A stretch of DNA of 20,790 nt, taken from DATKWS01 sp035529435 (GTDB lineage Bacteria; Krumholzibacteriota; Krumholzibacteriia; Krumholzibacteriales; Krumholzibacteriaceae). Numbering within the stretch: position 1 is the stretch's first letter; each line of letters starts with the position of its first letter. The notes under the pieces are model-generated. The model saw only the letters and a program-made list of their open reading frames with translations, did no database searches and had not been told where the DNA came from. The stretch covers positions 1-20,790 of the forward strand of contig DATKWS010000247.1 in assembly GCA_035529435.1 (NCBI GenBank). The letters run 5' to 3'. Positions 1 to 8,195 of the stretch are shown in pieces. Both the position numbers and the translations under genes were made by a program.

Positions 1-297
1 GTCGAGCTTCCACAGGTCCGACTCGCTCTATTCCAGAACTACCCCAATCCCTTCAATCCGGCTACAAACATCGCATTCGATCTTCACGAACGAGCCGTCG
101 TATGGTTGAATATCCATGATGTCGCCGGGCGGCTCGTACAATGTATAATACGGGGTGAGGAACTGGAGGCGGGTCGCACAATCAGGACATGGGACGGCAC
201 GAACAGGCTGGGCGAACCCGTATCCTCCGGCGTGTACTTTTGCACCCTGAAGGCAGGCAAGATATTACAATCTCGCACGATAACCGTCATTCGCTGA
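1..297 (+). CDS. C-terminal part of a secreted protein with a FlgD-like / T9SS type A sorting domain (5' truncated)
   Basis: The open frame runs in from the window edge and stops with TGA at 295-297, so only the last 98 residues are visible. They form a typical C-terminal FlgD Ig-like / Por-secretion (type 9) tail: an FQNYPNPFNPATNI motif at residues 11-24, then a strand with IHDVAGRLV, a TWDGTNRLGEPVSSGVYF block near residues 67-84, and a final strand ending TITVIR. In the FCB group such domains end large secreted or surface proteins (peptidases, adhesins, hydrolases) and act as a secretion or anchoring signal. The catalytic part lies upstream of the window, so no function can be given. No type 9 machinery gene is in the window. 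The family call is firm, the cargo unknown. Confidence 0.85.
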   Translation, partial: VELPQVRLALFQNYPNPFNPATNIAFDLHERAVVWLNIHDVAGRLVQCIIRGEELEAGRTIRTWDGTNRLGEPVSSGVYFCTLKAGKILQSRTITVIR

Positions 298-371
298 CCC
301 CATCCGCATGTTCCATCGCAATCGATTACCCTCGCATCCCGGTGAATTATAGTTATCGTGCAATAGAGCGA

Positions 372-400
372 TTGACGACCTCTTACCACTATGATATATT
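372..400 (+). promoter_or_regulatory. Predicted sigma-70 promoter of the sdh operon
   Basis: TTGACG at 372-377 and TATATT at 395-400 are separated by exactly 17 bases, each matching the consensus at 5 of 6 positions. Transcription would start near 407 and give a leader of about 200 bases before sdhC. Seen in the sequence; activity is inferred. Confidence 0.6.
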
Positions 401-420
401 CCAACGAAATTTGTGTTTGG

Positions 421-447
421 CCGGCCGCCGCCCAGTGCCGCGGCCCG
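421..447 (+). promoter_or_regulatory. GC-rich hairpin in the sdh leader
   Basis: GGCCGC at 423-428 pairs with GCGGCC at 440-445. The stem can be extended outward by CC/GG if one C is bulged. No T-run follows, so it is not a classic terminator. Its place soon after the predicted start makes it a candidate leader structure or protein-binding site. Confidence 0.35.
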
Positions 448-610
448 GTGAAATGAAGGATGTGCCGGGTGCACCGTGCGCATCCTAACTCGTTCTCATT
501 AAGGCAGTTATGCACTCAATGGGAATACGCGTCACATATCGAATCAGCACTCCAGCGCGGCACAGCGCGCGGTACCATTCTTCCTTGTTCCTTAACCCGG
601 GAGGAGCCCG

Positions 611-985
611 ATGAGGGTGATCAAGCATTACCGGATACACCTGGGCACGTTCGCGTGGATCCTGCACAGGTTATCCGGTCTGGGCCTGATTTTCTACCTC
701 TGCCTCCACGTCTGGGTGATCTCTCACCTGATCGGAGGGGAGGAGTCGTTCAACGAGATCATGGAGTTTCTCGGAACGCCGCTCTTCAAGTTTCTCGAAA
801 TCGGTCTCGTCGGAACGATTTTCTACCATCTCTTCAACGGTCTCCGTATCACCCTGATCGATATAGGGGTGTTCGTCGAGAAGCAGAAGCTCCTCTTCGG
901 CATCGCCGTCGTTCTGTGGCTCATAACCTGGTTCGCCGTCGGCGCCGCCATGCTGTCGCGGTGGGGCGGCCTGCCGTTCATGTAA
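611..985 (+). CDS. sdhC: Succinate dehydrogenase cytochrome b subunit
   Basis: First membrane anchor subunit of complex II, which carries electrons from succinate through the iron-sulfur subunit to quinone at the cytoplasmic membrane. The 124 residues show the family layout: an amphipathic N-terminus with HRLSG at 19-23 (quinone-site region), three hydrophobic segments (about 24-41, 58-80, 95-115), and FYHLFNGLRI at 71-80, where H73 is the likely axial haem b ligand. Length is normal for SdhC. The ATG is preceded by GGGAGGAG at 599-606. It heads a compact four-gene operon sdhC-sdhD-sdhA-sdhB behind a good promoter. It could be called a fumarate reductase anchor from sequence alone, but separate C and D subunits with b-type features favour succinate dehydrogenase. 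Confidence 0.9.
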   Translation: MRVIKHYRIHLGTFAWILHRLSGLGLIFYLCLHVWVISHLIGGEESFNEIMEFLGTPLFKFLEIGLVGTIFYHLFNGLRITLIDIGVFVEKQKLLFGIAVVLWLITWFAVGAAMLSRWGGLPFM

Positions 986-997
986 AAGGAGGGCGTG

Positions 998-1360
998 ATG
1001 GTATACAGGGCAACAGTCAGGTCAGGCGGCGCTCTCCTCTGGTTCTTCCAGCGGGTGAGCGGCATCTTCCTCGCCGTCGTGCTGTTCCTGCACGTGATCA
1101 TGACACACGTTCTGATCAGGGGGGATCTCGATTTCGCCGATGTCGCGGGGCGCGTCGCGACTCCCCTGTGGAAGACGATGGATATCTCGTTTCTCGTGAT
1201 CGCGCTGTTCCATGGGCTCTACGGCGCGTGGGTCGTGCTCGACGATTACATCCACGTGCAGTGGCTGCGGGTGCTGATCTACGGTGTAATCGCGATACTG
1301 GGCGTGATCCTGGTTACACTCGGCATATTGACGTTGATTTCGTTCAATCCCGGAGGTTAA
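998..1360 (+). CDS. sdhD: Succinate dehydrogenase hydrophobic membrane anchor subunit
   Basis: Second membrane anchor of complex II, 120 residues with three predicted spans (about 12-37, 57-80, 90-115). QRVSG at 18-22 mirrors the HRLSG motif of SdhC, and H72 in ALFHGLYGAW is the candidate second haem ligand. I take ATG 998 because AAGGAGGG at 986-993 lies at a good distance; an in-frame GTG at 995 directly before it is the alternative. The gene starts 12 bases after sdhC. Its last codons contain the GGAGG (1352-1356) that serves sdhA, so translation of the two is probably linked. Confidence 0.88.
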   Translation: MVYRATVRSGGALLWFFQRVSGIFLAVVLFLHVIMTHVLIRGDLDFADVAGRVATPLWKTMDISFLVIALFHGLYGAWVVLDDYIHVQWLRVLIYGVIAILGVILVTLGILTLISFNPGG

Positions 1361-1366
1361 GCGGTT

Positions 1367-3151
1367 ATGGCTACCATTGATCCCGAAACCATTCACGACG
1401 TCGAGGGTGTCGGCGTGCACAACGTGCATCGCCACGATGTCGTTGTCGTGGGGGCCGGGCTCGCGGGCCTGAGGGCCGCCGTCGAGGCCTCCGAGGAGTT
1501 CGACGTGGCCGTTCTGAGCAAGGTTTTCCCGACCCGCTCCCACAGCGGCGCGGCACAGGGGGGGATAGCGGCAGCCCTCTCAAACGAGGAGGAGGATCAC
1601 CTCGAGTGGCATTTCTTCGACACGGTCAAGGGGAGCGATTATCTCGGCGATCAGGATGCGATCGAGATAATGGTCCGCGAGGCGCCGATCGTTGTGCGGG
1701 AGTACGAGCACTACGGCGCGCCGTTCTCGCGGACGCCGGAGGGACGGATCGCACAGCGCAAATTCGGCGGTCACACCAAGGACTTCGGGCGGGGCGGACC
1801 GGTGCTCCGCGCATGCTACGCCGCCGACCGGACGGGTCATGTCCTGCTCCACACGCTGTACGAGGTGTGCATCAAGAACGGCGTTCGTTTCTATCCCGAA
1901 TTCTTCGCCCTGGCCCTCATCGTGGAGGACGACGTCTGCCGCGGTGTGATCGGCTGGGACGTGATAAACGGCGGCATTCATGTGTTCCACGCGAAGGCGG
2001 TTCTGTTCGGAACGGGGGGGTACGGACGCGTTTTCAAGATCACCTCGAACGCGCTGTCCAGCACGGGTGACGGCCTCAGTCTCGTCCTGAGAGCGGGATT
2101 GCCGCTCGAGGACATGGAGTTCGTCCAGTTCCACCCCACGGGGCTCTACAAGCAGGGAATACTCGTCTCCGAGGGCGCGCGCGGCGAGGGCGGGTACCTC
2201 CTCAACGGCAAGGGCGAACGGTTCATGGAGAAATACGCGCCGGAAAAGATGGAGCTCGCCCCGCGCGACCTCGTGTCGCGCTCGATACAGACCGAGATCA
2301 TGGAGGGGCGCGGCATCAACTGCGAACCGTACGTTCACATCGATATCACCCATCTCGGCGAGGAGAAAATCATGCGGCAGCTCCCGCAGATCCACGAACT
2401 CGCCTGGAAATTCCTCCACGTCGACTGCATCAAGGAGCCGATACCCATCCAGCCGACGGCGCACTACTCGATGGGCGGTATTCCCGTGAACAAGAACTGC
2501 GAGGTCCTGGCCGACGGCAAGGAGAAGATTGTCGAGGGATTCTACGCGGCCGGCGAATGCGCCTGCGTGAGCGTCCACGGCGCGAACCGGCTCGGCACCA
2601 ACTCGCTGCTCGAGGCGTCGCTGTTCGGCCGGCGGGCGGGCAAGTCGATCCGGCGCTTTCTCCGGGAAACCCGGGAATTTCCGTCCCTTCCCGCCGATGC
2701 GGCGAAGGGCGCGATCGACCAGGTCAACCGCCTGCTCTCGGCGGACGGGACCGAGCGGGTCGCCGACATCAAGGCCGAACTCCAGGAGCGGATGATGGCC
2801 GATTGCGGCATCTTCCGCAACCCCGAGAAGCTCAGTGCGATGTTCGATGAGCTGCGGTCTCTCGAGGCGCGATTCAAGAATATCGGGATCGACGACCGGA
2901 GCCCGCGATTCAACGTCGATCTGATCGAGGCACTCGAGCTCTGCCACATGCTCGATTTCGCCGAGCTGATCGTGGCGGGGGCGCTCAAGCGCGAGGAGAG
3001 CCGGGGGGCGCACAGCCGCACCGATTTCCCCAAGCGCGACGACGAGAACTGGCTCAAGCACACATTGGCCTGGCGGAAGGACGGGAAGATCACCTTCGAC
3101 TACAAGCCCGTGGTGATCACCCGGTTCCAGCCGAAAGAGCGCACGTATTAA
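1367..3151 (+). CDS. sdhA: Succinate dehydrogenase flavoprotein subunit
   Basis: Catalytic subunit that oxidises succinate to fumarate with covalently bound FAD, in the cytoplasm on the membrane-bound SdhCD anchor. The 594 residues begin with a 22-residue lead, then the dinucleotide-binding motif VVVGAGLAGLRAA (26-38). TRSHSGAAQGG (56-66) follows, in which H59 is the conserved histidine for the FAD linkage. Further family blocks are visible: QFHPTG, SEGARGEGG, the YSMGGI block and HGANRLGTNSLLEA near the end of the FAD domain. The C-terminal helical domain is complete, with RSPRFNVDLIEALEL and a SRGAHSRTDFPKRDDENWLKHT block. Start ATG 1367 follows GGAGG in the end of sdhD. Length agrees with the family. 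Confidence 0.96.
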   Translation: MATIDPETIHDVEGVGVHNVHRHDVVVVGAGLAGLRAAVEASEEFDVAVLSKVFPTRSHSGAAQGGIAAALSNEEEDHLEWHFFDTVKGSDYLGDQDAIEIMVREAPIVVREYEHYGAPFSRTPEGRIAQRKFGGHTKDFGRGGPVLRACYAADRTGHVLLHTLYEVCIKNGVRFYPEFFALALIVEDDVCRGVIGWDVINGGIHVFHAKAVLFGTGGYGRVFKITSNALSSTGDGLSLVLRAGLPLEDMEFVQFHPTGLYKQGILVSEGARGEGGYLLNGKGERFMEKYAPEKMELAPRDLVSRSIQTEIMEGRGINCEPYVHIDITHLGEEKIMRQLPQIHELAWKFLHVDCIKEPIPIQPTAHYSMGGIPVNKNCEVLADGKEKIVEGFYAAGECACVSVHGANRLGTNSLLEASLFGRRAGKSIRRFLRETREFPSLPADAAKGAIDQVNRLLSADGTERVADIKAELQERMMADCGIFRNPEKLSAMFDELRSLEARFKNIGIDDRSPRFNVDLIEALELCHMLDFAELIVAGALKREESRGAHSRTDFPKRDDENWLKHTLAWRKDGKITFDYKPVVITRFQPKERTY

Positions 3152-3164
3152 AGGAGGCCCCGAG

Positions 3165-3878
3165 ATGGCGATGATTACGTTCAAGATTAACCGGTACAAT
3201 CCCGATGACGAACGGCGGGGTCACTGCGTGCAGGAGTACAAGCTGGACGTCCAGAAGGGACAGACCGTGCTCGATTGTCTCAACGAGATCAAGTGGCATC
3301 AGGACGGCACCCTCACATTCCGCCGTTCCTGCCGCAGCGGCATCTGCGGCTCCTGCGCGATGACGATCAACGGTGTGAACAACCTCGCCTGCGAGGTGCA
3401 GGCGCTCGCCCTGAAGTCGAACGTCGTGACCGTCGAACCACTCAGGGGATACACGGTGATCAAGGATCTCGTGGTGAGTCTCGATCCCCTCGTCGATGGC
3501 CTGCTGGCGGTGAAGCCCTACCTGATCGCGAAAACGCCGCCCCCGACCGACCACGAACGGCTCCAGAGCCCCGAGGAGCGGGAAAAGATAGATGGGCTCT
3601 ACGAATGCATCCTCTGCGGGGCCTGCACGTCCTCGTGCCCGTCGTTCTGGGCGGACAAGAAGTACCTCGGCCCGCACGCATTCCTCAAGGCATACCGCTT
3701 CGTCGCCGATAGCAGGGACGAGGGGCAGCAGGAGCACATGGAGGCCCTCGACGACAAGCACGGCCTCTGGCGCTGCCATACGATCTTCAACTGTGTCGAG
3801 GCGTGCCCCAAGGATCTCAATCCCACCAAGGCGATATCCGAGCTCAAGAAGGAGCTCGTAAAGCAGAAGATGGGGTGA
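3165..3878 (+). CDS. sdhB: Succinate dehydrogenase iron-sulfur subunit
   Basis: Passes electrons from SdhA to the membrane quinone site through three clusters. The 237 residues show the ferredoxin-type domain with the [2Fe-2S] ligands C56, C61, C64 and C76. The alpha-helical ferredoxin domain follows, with CILCGACTSSCP (C148, C151, C154, C158) and the C204, C210, C214 group in RCHTIFNCVEACPKDLNP. Together these account for the [4Fe-4S] and [3Fe-4S] sites. Start ATG 3165 has AAAGGAGG at 3151-3158, overlapping the sdhA stop codon. It is the last gene of the sdhCDAB operon; the next gene is 136 bases away and has its own ribosome binding site. Confidence 0.96.
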   Translation: MAMITFKINRYNPDDERRGHCVQEYKLDVQKGQTVLDCLNEIKWHQDGTLTFRRSCRSGICGSCAMTINGVNNLACEVQALALKSNVVTVEPLRGYTVIKDLVVSLDPLVDGLLAVKPYLIAKTPPPTDHERLQSPEEREKIDGLYECILCGACTSSCPSFWADKKYLGPHAFLKAYRFVADSRDEGQQEHMEALDDKHGLWRCHTIFNCVEACPKDLNPTKAISELKKELVKQKMG

Positions 3879-4014
3879 TGCCCGATCGCGCGGCTCGCGG
3901 GATAGGCACCGAATATTTTATGTGGCGCGCATCAGCGGCAGGGGATACGATAACCGAACATACGGAGAGAATCGATCCTCCGGGTGTATCATATGGAGTC
4001 AGGGAGGAGTCATA

Positions 4015-4809
4015 GTGAACACTGGAACCGATTCCCGGGTCGCCGTACTCATCATGGGCTGCACGCTGTGCGCGGCGATCGTGATCGGCTGCGCCGGCGG
4101 CGCGGGCGATGCGAGTGATGTGATGAAGCGCATGGTGAGGGCGCACGGCGGACCCGATAAGATCGAGATGATCCAGAGCTACGTGGGACGGGGATTCATG
4201 AAGAACCTCGCGAGCACCGCCGTCGCGCAGAGCGATCCCTTCGACATATACCGGCGCGGCCGGCTCTTCAAGAACAGGATCGTAAAGCTGAGGGACGGCA
4301 AGGCGGTCGATACCGGCCTGACGATATTCGACGGGCGCGAGGGGTACCAGTGGCGGTACGGCACCGGCAGGAGCCCCGTGGCTGCCTGGCAGTTCGAGCT
4401 CATGGCCTATCTGTTCCCGCAGATTCTCGCCTGGGCGCAGCAGCCGGATCTCGCGGGCGAGATCGTCACGGGCGAGCATGAATACTACATCGAGCGTGTC
4501 CGCTACCGGAGCGGCGACAATATCATCACGATCGGCGTCGATGACCGGACCTGGCTCCTCAAGGAGATTCAGATCGCGAGCGTGAGCGATTCGTCATTTT
4601 CGTTCTCCGAATCGTACGATAACTACCGCGAGGTCGACGGCGTGCCCTTCCCCGGCAGGTTCACGGGGAAGTACCGGAATAATCTCTACTACGAATATTT
4701 CATTCCGGTGATCAAGTTGGAGGTCGAACTGCCCGATTCGCTGTTCACGGTGACAGTGGATGATACGATCGATATCTTCCAGCCCGATACCACCGAGGAG
4801 TCGCCGTAG
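4015..4809 (+). CDS. Predicted lipoprotein of unknown function (possible LolA-like fold)
   Basis: I chose GTG 4015 because AGGGAGGA at 4001-4008 stands at the right distance and translation then begins with a lipoprotein signal: a hydrophobic stretch at residues 9-25 and the lipobox VIGC with the lipidated C26. The 264-residue product has an opening block MVRAHGGPDKIEMIQSYVG typical of periplasmic proteins related to the outer-membrane lipoprotein sorting fold, followed by beta-rich sequence with many Tyr and Asp. A longer in-frame start at 3922 would bury the signal peptide and is unlikely. The lipoprotein assignment is fairly sure, the fold is a guess, and the role is unknown. No promoter stood out in the 136-base gap after sdhB. 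Confidence 0.75.
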   Translation: MNTGTDSRVAVLIMGCTLCAAIVIGCAGGAGDASDVMKRMVRAHGGPDKIEMIQSYVGRGFMKNLASTAVAQSDPFDIYRRGRLFKNRIVKLRDGKAVDTGLTIFDGREGYQWRYGTGRSPVAAWQFELMAYLFPQILAWAQQPDLAGEIVTGEHEYYIERVRYRSGDNIITIGVDDRTWLLKEIQIASVSDSSFSFSESYDNYREVDGVPFPGRFTGKYRNNLYYEYFIPVIKLEVELPDSLFTVTVDDTIDIFQPDTTEESP

Positions 4810-4885
4810 AATGCCCGCCGGGTGCGGCGATCGACGCCGCTCATCCGTGTAATGCGATTGGAACGGGGGTGCCCTTCCCGCGCGA

Positions 4886-5527
4886 TCAGCCGGTCCGGAT
4901 CATGACGCCAACCGCGATCTGGTAGTACGGGGTGCGATCCTCGCCGGTGTAGAAATAGATCGCGTGTTTATTTCCCTCACCCGAGAAGACGTAATGGTAC
5001 TTGCCGTTCAGATTCAGTGAGAGACTCGTGGAGAGTCGGTAGAGCACACCGAGCCCCCCGTAGAACCCGAATTGGTTGTCGATGATGTTTCCCTCGTAGA
5101 ATCCCGCCGGAATCACCGTATTGATCGTGTAGAGCCCGCCGCCGATCTCCGCCGTCGCGGCGAACCGCCTGCCGATCGAATTATGCGTGATGAATCCCAC
5201 GGTGGCGGAGTAGATCTGGAGATCGACATTCAAGAACGAGTCCCCCGTGTACGCGAGGTTCTTCGCCTCGTCCTTGGACTCGCCGAAGTTGTGTGATGAA
5301 AGGGAGAAGGTGACGCCGAACCAGGATCCAATCCCTTCGATGAAATGTACCTCGATCTCCGTCCCGCGGCCGAACGCCGTGTTCAGATTGCCGGGGGATA
5401 CTACCGCACCGATCCGCACACCCAGGATTTCCTCTCCCTTGATTCCCTGGCAATGGAGGGGTGGCGGGGTGCAGAGGAGGAGGACGGCGAAGGCCGTGGT
5501 GATCGATATGGAGGTATTGGGACGCAT
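4886..5527 (-). CDS. Predicted outer-membrane beta-barrel-type protein
   Basis: The 213-residue product starts with a signal peptide (hydrophobic core about residues 8-21, cleavage probably after LHCQ). The rest alternates polar and hydrophobic residues with many Gly, Tyr and Phe: GIGSWFGVTFSLSSHNFG, AEIGGGLYTI, FGFYGGLGVLYRL, LNLNGKYHYVFSG. This is the texture of a small outer-membrane barrel. I picked the ATG at 5527 because it gives the signal peptide at the very N-terminus; the frame stays open upstream but that part is Arg/Pro-rich and unlike a protein start. No clear Shine-Dalgarno is visible. It converges with the lipoprotein gene, leaving 76 bases with no obvious terminator. I recognise no specific family. 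Confidence 0.72.
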   Translation of the reverse strand: MRPNTSISITTAFAVLLLCTPPPLHCQGIKGEEILGVRIGAVVSPGNLNTAFGRGTEIEVHFIEGIGSWFGVTFSLSSHNFGESKDEAKNLAYTGDSFLNVDLQIYSATVGFITHNSIGRRFAATAEIGGGLYTINTVIPAGFYEGNIIDNQFGFYGGLGVLYRLSTSLSLNLNGKYHYVFSGEGNKHAIYFYTGEDRTPYYQIAVGVMIRTG

Positions 5528-5794
5528 CGATATTAAAATAATAGGTATTGTGCGCGAGGAAAAACGAAATCTCGCCGCGGGCGGGCACCGCCGCACCGCC
5601 GAGGCGGGCGGCATTCCGGACCGCCTGCCGATCCAAGCATCCCCATCGCGGTATACTATATGCAAGGAAAGTATCGGGAAAGAAGTGCGCAACTGTGTAA
5701 TTGCTCCAGTGTGAGGGCCTTACGCGTGCCATGTATTGTTACGGCTTATCCGCGGGGGTCACATCTTGAGGTATTTTGCAACCGAGGTACACAC

Positions 5795-6283
5795 GTGACT
5801 ACATGCACCGAAACCGAAACCTTCGAATCCCGTGAATATTACAGGTCGGCCGAAGCGAGCATTAAGCGTGGTAATTACCGCCGGGCGGCGGCACTCCTGA
5901 ACGATGCGTTGAAGATCTCTCCCGACAATCCGATATACCTTTCGATGCTCGGGTATTGCGTCGGGATCCAGGGGAATCTCATCGCGGCCGAGAAGATGTG
6001 CCGGAAAGCGGTCACGCAGACGCCGATGGATCCGGTCGTGCACGTCAATCTCAGCAGGGTGCTCCTCGAACAGGGTCGGCGGAAGGAGGCGCGCGACGAG
6101 CTCATGTTCGCCTACCGGATAGACAACACGAACGCCCCCGCCGCGCTCGAACTCTCTCGGATGGGGGTACGGCGCAGGCCGGTGATCCCGTTTCTCCATC
6201 GAAATCACCCGCTCAACTGCTACCTGGGCAAGCTCCGCCATTACATCATGCGGAGGAAAGCAGGGGAGCTCAAAAAGCTCTAG
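5795..6283 (+). CDS. TPR-repeat protein with a conserved C-terminal tail
   Basis: The 162 residues hold about three tetratricopeptide repeats (SAEASIKRGNYRRAAALLND, LGYCVGIQGNLIAAEKMC, LSRVLLEQGRRKEARDEL). A non-TPR tail follows with RRPVIPFLHRNHPLNCYLGKL, a motif I recall as recurring at the end of short TPR proteins in delta-proteobacteria-like genomes. There is no signal peptide, so it is probably cytoplasmic, a scaffold for protein contacts. The start is uncertain: GTG 5795 directly precedes the charged helix that opens the first repeat, but its ribosome binding site is weak, and the frame is open back to an ATG at 5660. It is divergent from the barrel gene at 4886-5527. Confidence 0.7.
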   Translation: MTTCTETETFESREYYRSAEASIKRGNYRRAAALLNDALKISPDNPIYLSMLGYCVGIQGNLIAAEKMCRKAVTQTPMDPVVHVNLSRVLLEQGRRKEARDELMFAYRIDNTNAPAALELSRMGVRRRPVIPFLHRNHPLNCYLGKLRHYIMRRKAGELKKL

Positions 6284-6397
6284 CATCCCCCGGTAAGCCG
6301 CGATAGAATCAGACCATCCTACGCCTGTGCGTTTGGTACGGCATGCAGCGCACGGATACGTTCAACACGATACCGAATACGGGAAGCGGGTGATTCG

Positions 6398-7594
6398 GTG
6401 CATGACCGGTCTCGCAGGATGCGTGCATCGCCGGGAGCGATCCTCGGCTGGGTGCTGTGCGTCATTGTCTCGTGCGGCGGTCCGTACCGCGACGGCGGCG
6501 ATGGTAAAGACCAGTGGACCGAGGAACGGTCGGCCACCGACCGCAGGATCGTATCCATGCTCGATGCTGAACGGTTCGCCGAGGCGATTACCCTGATTGA
6601 TAGGACGGCCGCGGAGTACGGCGAGTACCCCCGGCTGCTCGGACAGAAGGCACGTGCACTGGGCGGCCTCGGACGCACGGACGAGGCGGTACCGCTGTTC
6701 GAGCGCGCCCTCCTCGCCGATTACACGAGCTGCGAGAATCACGTCAATTTCGCCGTTCTCCTCATGAAAATGGGAAAGGCCGGCCGCGCGATCACCGAAT
6801 TCAACGAGGCGAAGCAATTCTGCGGGGCGGAGAACATCGTGATGATTCACCGGAACCTTGCCGTCGCCGAGCTCGAGCTCGGAAGGAAGGAACGGGCGCT
6901 CTCCAGCGTCCAGAGCGGCCTGGAATATGACCCGGACGATGTGTACCTACTCGGCCTGCACGCAGTGCTCATCATGGATACACAACCCATCGAGGCCGAG
7001 AGCCTCTTCACGCGGGCGCGACGTGTGGGCGATCTCGAGCCCGCATTTCTCCACCAGTACGGGCTCCTCCTGCTCAATTCGGGCCGGCCGGAGGAAGCGG
7101 TGGCGGTGCTCGATACGGCCGCGGCGCTCATGCCCGATGATTACGAGGTGCAGCGAAACCGCGCCGAGGCCCTCATCAGGACCGGCCGGCCGGATCAAGC
7201 TGAGGCCGTCCTCCGCGGGCTCTGCGAGCGGTACGGCGGCCCCGGCATCACCGAGGGCCTCGCCAGGGCGCTCTTCAAGCAGGACCGCTTCGCCGAGGCG
7301 CTCGATCTCTACCGTGAATTGCCCGAATCGCCCGAGGTGCAGGATCGCATCGCGATGTGCCTCCACGGGCTCGGCCGCCTGGACGAGGCCGTCGAGGTCC
7401 AGAGGGGCGTGCTCGCCGAGCGTCCCGGCTGGCCGACGGCGCTCGTCGACATGGCGGTGATTCTCGCCGCCCGCGGCGAGCTCGATGGGGCGCTCGAATA
7501 TCTCATCCGGGCCCTCGAGATCGATCCCGACAACGCGACGGCGCGGTCCAATCTGGAACAGCTGCGGGAAGCGATGGAGAAATCGGGGAAGTAG
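6398..7594 (+). CDS. TPR-repeat lipoprotein
   Basis: The product has about 398 residues. From GTG 6398 the N-terminus carries a short basic stretch, a hydrophobic core (residues 13-24) and a lipobox IVSC with C26, so it should be an outer-membrane or periplasmic lipoprotein. The mature part is almost entirely TPR helices, roughly nine to ten repeats, with the usual LGRxDEA and AxxxxPDD signatures (for example GGLGRTDEAVPLFERALLA, SGRPEEAVAVLDTAAALMPD, ALEIDPDNATARSNLEQL). An in-frame ATG at 6419 would also keep the signal peptide. GTG is preferred only because GGGAAG at 6381-6386 is upstream, though rather far. The role is unknown; such proteins often act in outer-membrane assembly or envelope complexes. 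Confidence 0.8.
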   Translation: MHDRSRRMRASPGAILGWVLCVIVSCGGPYRDGGDGKDQWTEERSATDRRIVSMLDAERFAEAITLIDRTAAEYGEYPRLLGQKARALGGLGRTDEAVPLFERALLADYTSCENHVNFAVLLMKMGKAGRAITEFNEAKQFCGAENIVMIHRNLAVAELELGRKERALSSVQSGLEYDPDDVYLLGLHAVLIMDTQPIEAESLFTRARRVGDLEPAFLHQYGLLLLNSGRPEEAVAVLDTAAALMPDDYEVQRNRAEALIRTGRPDQAEAVLRGLCERYGGPGITEGLARALFKQDRFAEALDLYRELPESPEVQDRIAMCLHGLGRLDEAVEVQRGVLAERPGWPTALVDMAVILAARGELDGALEYLIRALEIDPDNATARSNLEQLREAMEKSGK

Positions 7595-7609
7595 AAACGC
7601 GAAAAAGGG

Positions 7610-7639
7610 TTGGTTACCGGGCTCCATTTTCATTAGAAT
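7610..7639 (+). promoter_or_regulatory. Possible promoter for the zinc-ribbon / glpX-like / rarA group
   Basis: TTGGTT at 7610-7615 and TAGAAT at 7634-7639 with an 18-base spacer lie in the 130-base gap before the zinc-ribbon gene. Matches are 4 of 6 and 5 of 6. Plausible only. Confidence 0.3.
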
Positions 7640-7724
7640 GGAAGGGGGCCGGAATACGGATAGAAACAATTCTCCCGCTGGGACCGTACTGAAGGTAGGA
7701 GTTCCAGGAACGGAGGTTCAAATA

Positions 7725-8189
7725 ATGTACTGCAAATATTGCGGAAAAGAGATCTCCGGTCTCGATGAGTACTGCGTCCATTGCGGCAAGCAACTGAAGA
7801 TCAAGTCGGACAAGGGCCTCCTCTACCGGTACGAGCTGTTCAGGCTGAAGGCGCCCAAGGAGAAGCGGAGCCCCGGCGTAGCGGCGGCGATCGGATTTTT
7901 CTGCGGGTGGATCTTCCTCGGGCCGGTGGGGTACATCTATCTCCAGCAGTGGAACTGGTTCTGGATAACGTTTCTCGTGCAAATCATCGCTTATCCATTG
8001 ACGGGAATCGTGCCCGCCTACATACTGCTGCCGATCGTATACGGCATTCACCAGTACCAGATGGCCAACGATCTCAATGCAATGTTGCAGGACGGGATGA
8101 AGGCGCGGGGGGAGGATGCGGGGGAGGAGATGCCGGAGCGGCCCGCGCAGGGGGAGTCTCCCCCACTGGACCAGACCGACGAGAGGTAA
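7725..8189 (+). CDS. Zinc-ribbon protein with a membrane domain
   Basis: The 154-residue protein begins with a zinc ribbon: C3-x2-C6 and C16-x2-C19 in MYCKYCGKEI and EYCVHCGKQL, the common N-terminal YCxxCG type. After a basic linker (about 26-48) come hydrophobic segments at about 49-71 and 75-107, including a GWIFLGPVGYIYL stretch. The polar tail is rich in Glu, Gly and Pro. ATG 7725 is supported by GGAGG at 7712-7716. The ribbon should face the cytoplasm, next to the membrane. Function is unknown. It ends 6 bases before the GlpX-like gene, so the two are almost certainly cotranscribed and may be functionally linked. Confidence 0.78.
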   Translation: MYCKYCGKEISGLDEYCVHCGKQLKIKSDKGLLYRYELFRLKAPKEKRSPGVAAAIGFFCGWIFLGPVGYIYLQQWNWFWITFLVQIIAYPLTGIVPAYILLPIVYGIHQYQMANDLNAMLQDGMKARGEDAGEEMPERPAQGESPPLDQTDER

Positions 8190-8195
8190 TGAGGG

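Larger units (their letters stand above)
298..610. other. Intergenic region holding the sdh promoter and leader
   Basis: This 313-base stretch between the secreted-protein tail and sdhC contains no gene I can support. It holds one strong sigma-70-type promoter (372-400) and a GC-rich hairpin (421-447) in what would be a leader of about 200 bases. Short open frames crossing it are Arg/His-rich shadows without ribosome binding sites. Confidence 0.6.

Noticed and set aside
460..1380. 306-codon plus-strand frame overlapping sdhC and sdhD
   Set aside because: Arg-rich out-of-frame translation of the sdh genes; no motif or start signal.
1580..3199. 539-codon open frame on the minus strand, antisense to sdhA
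   Set aside because: Shadow of sdhA produced by GC-rich third positions; no domain and a clear essential gene on the other strand.
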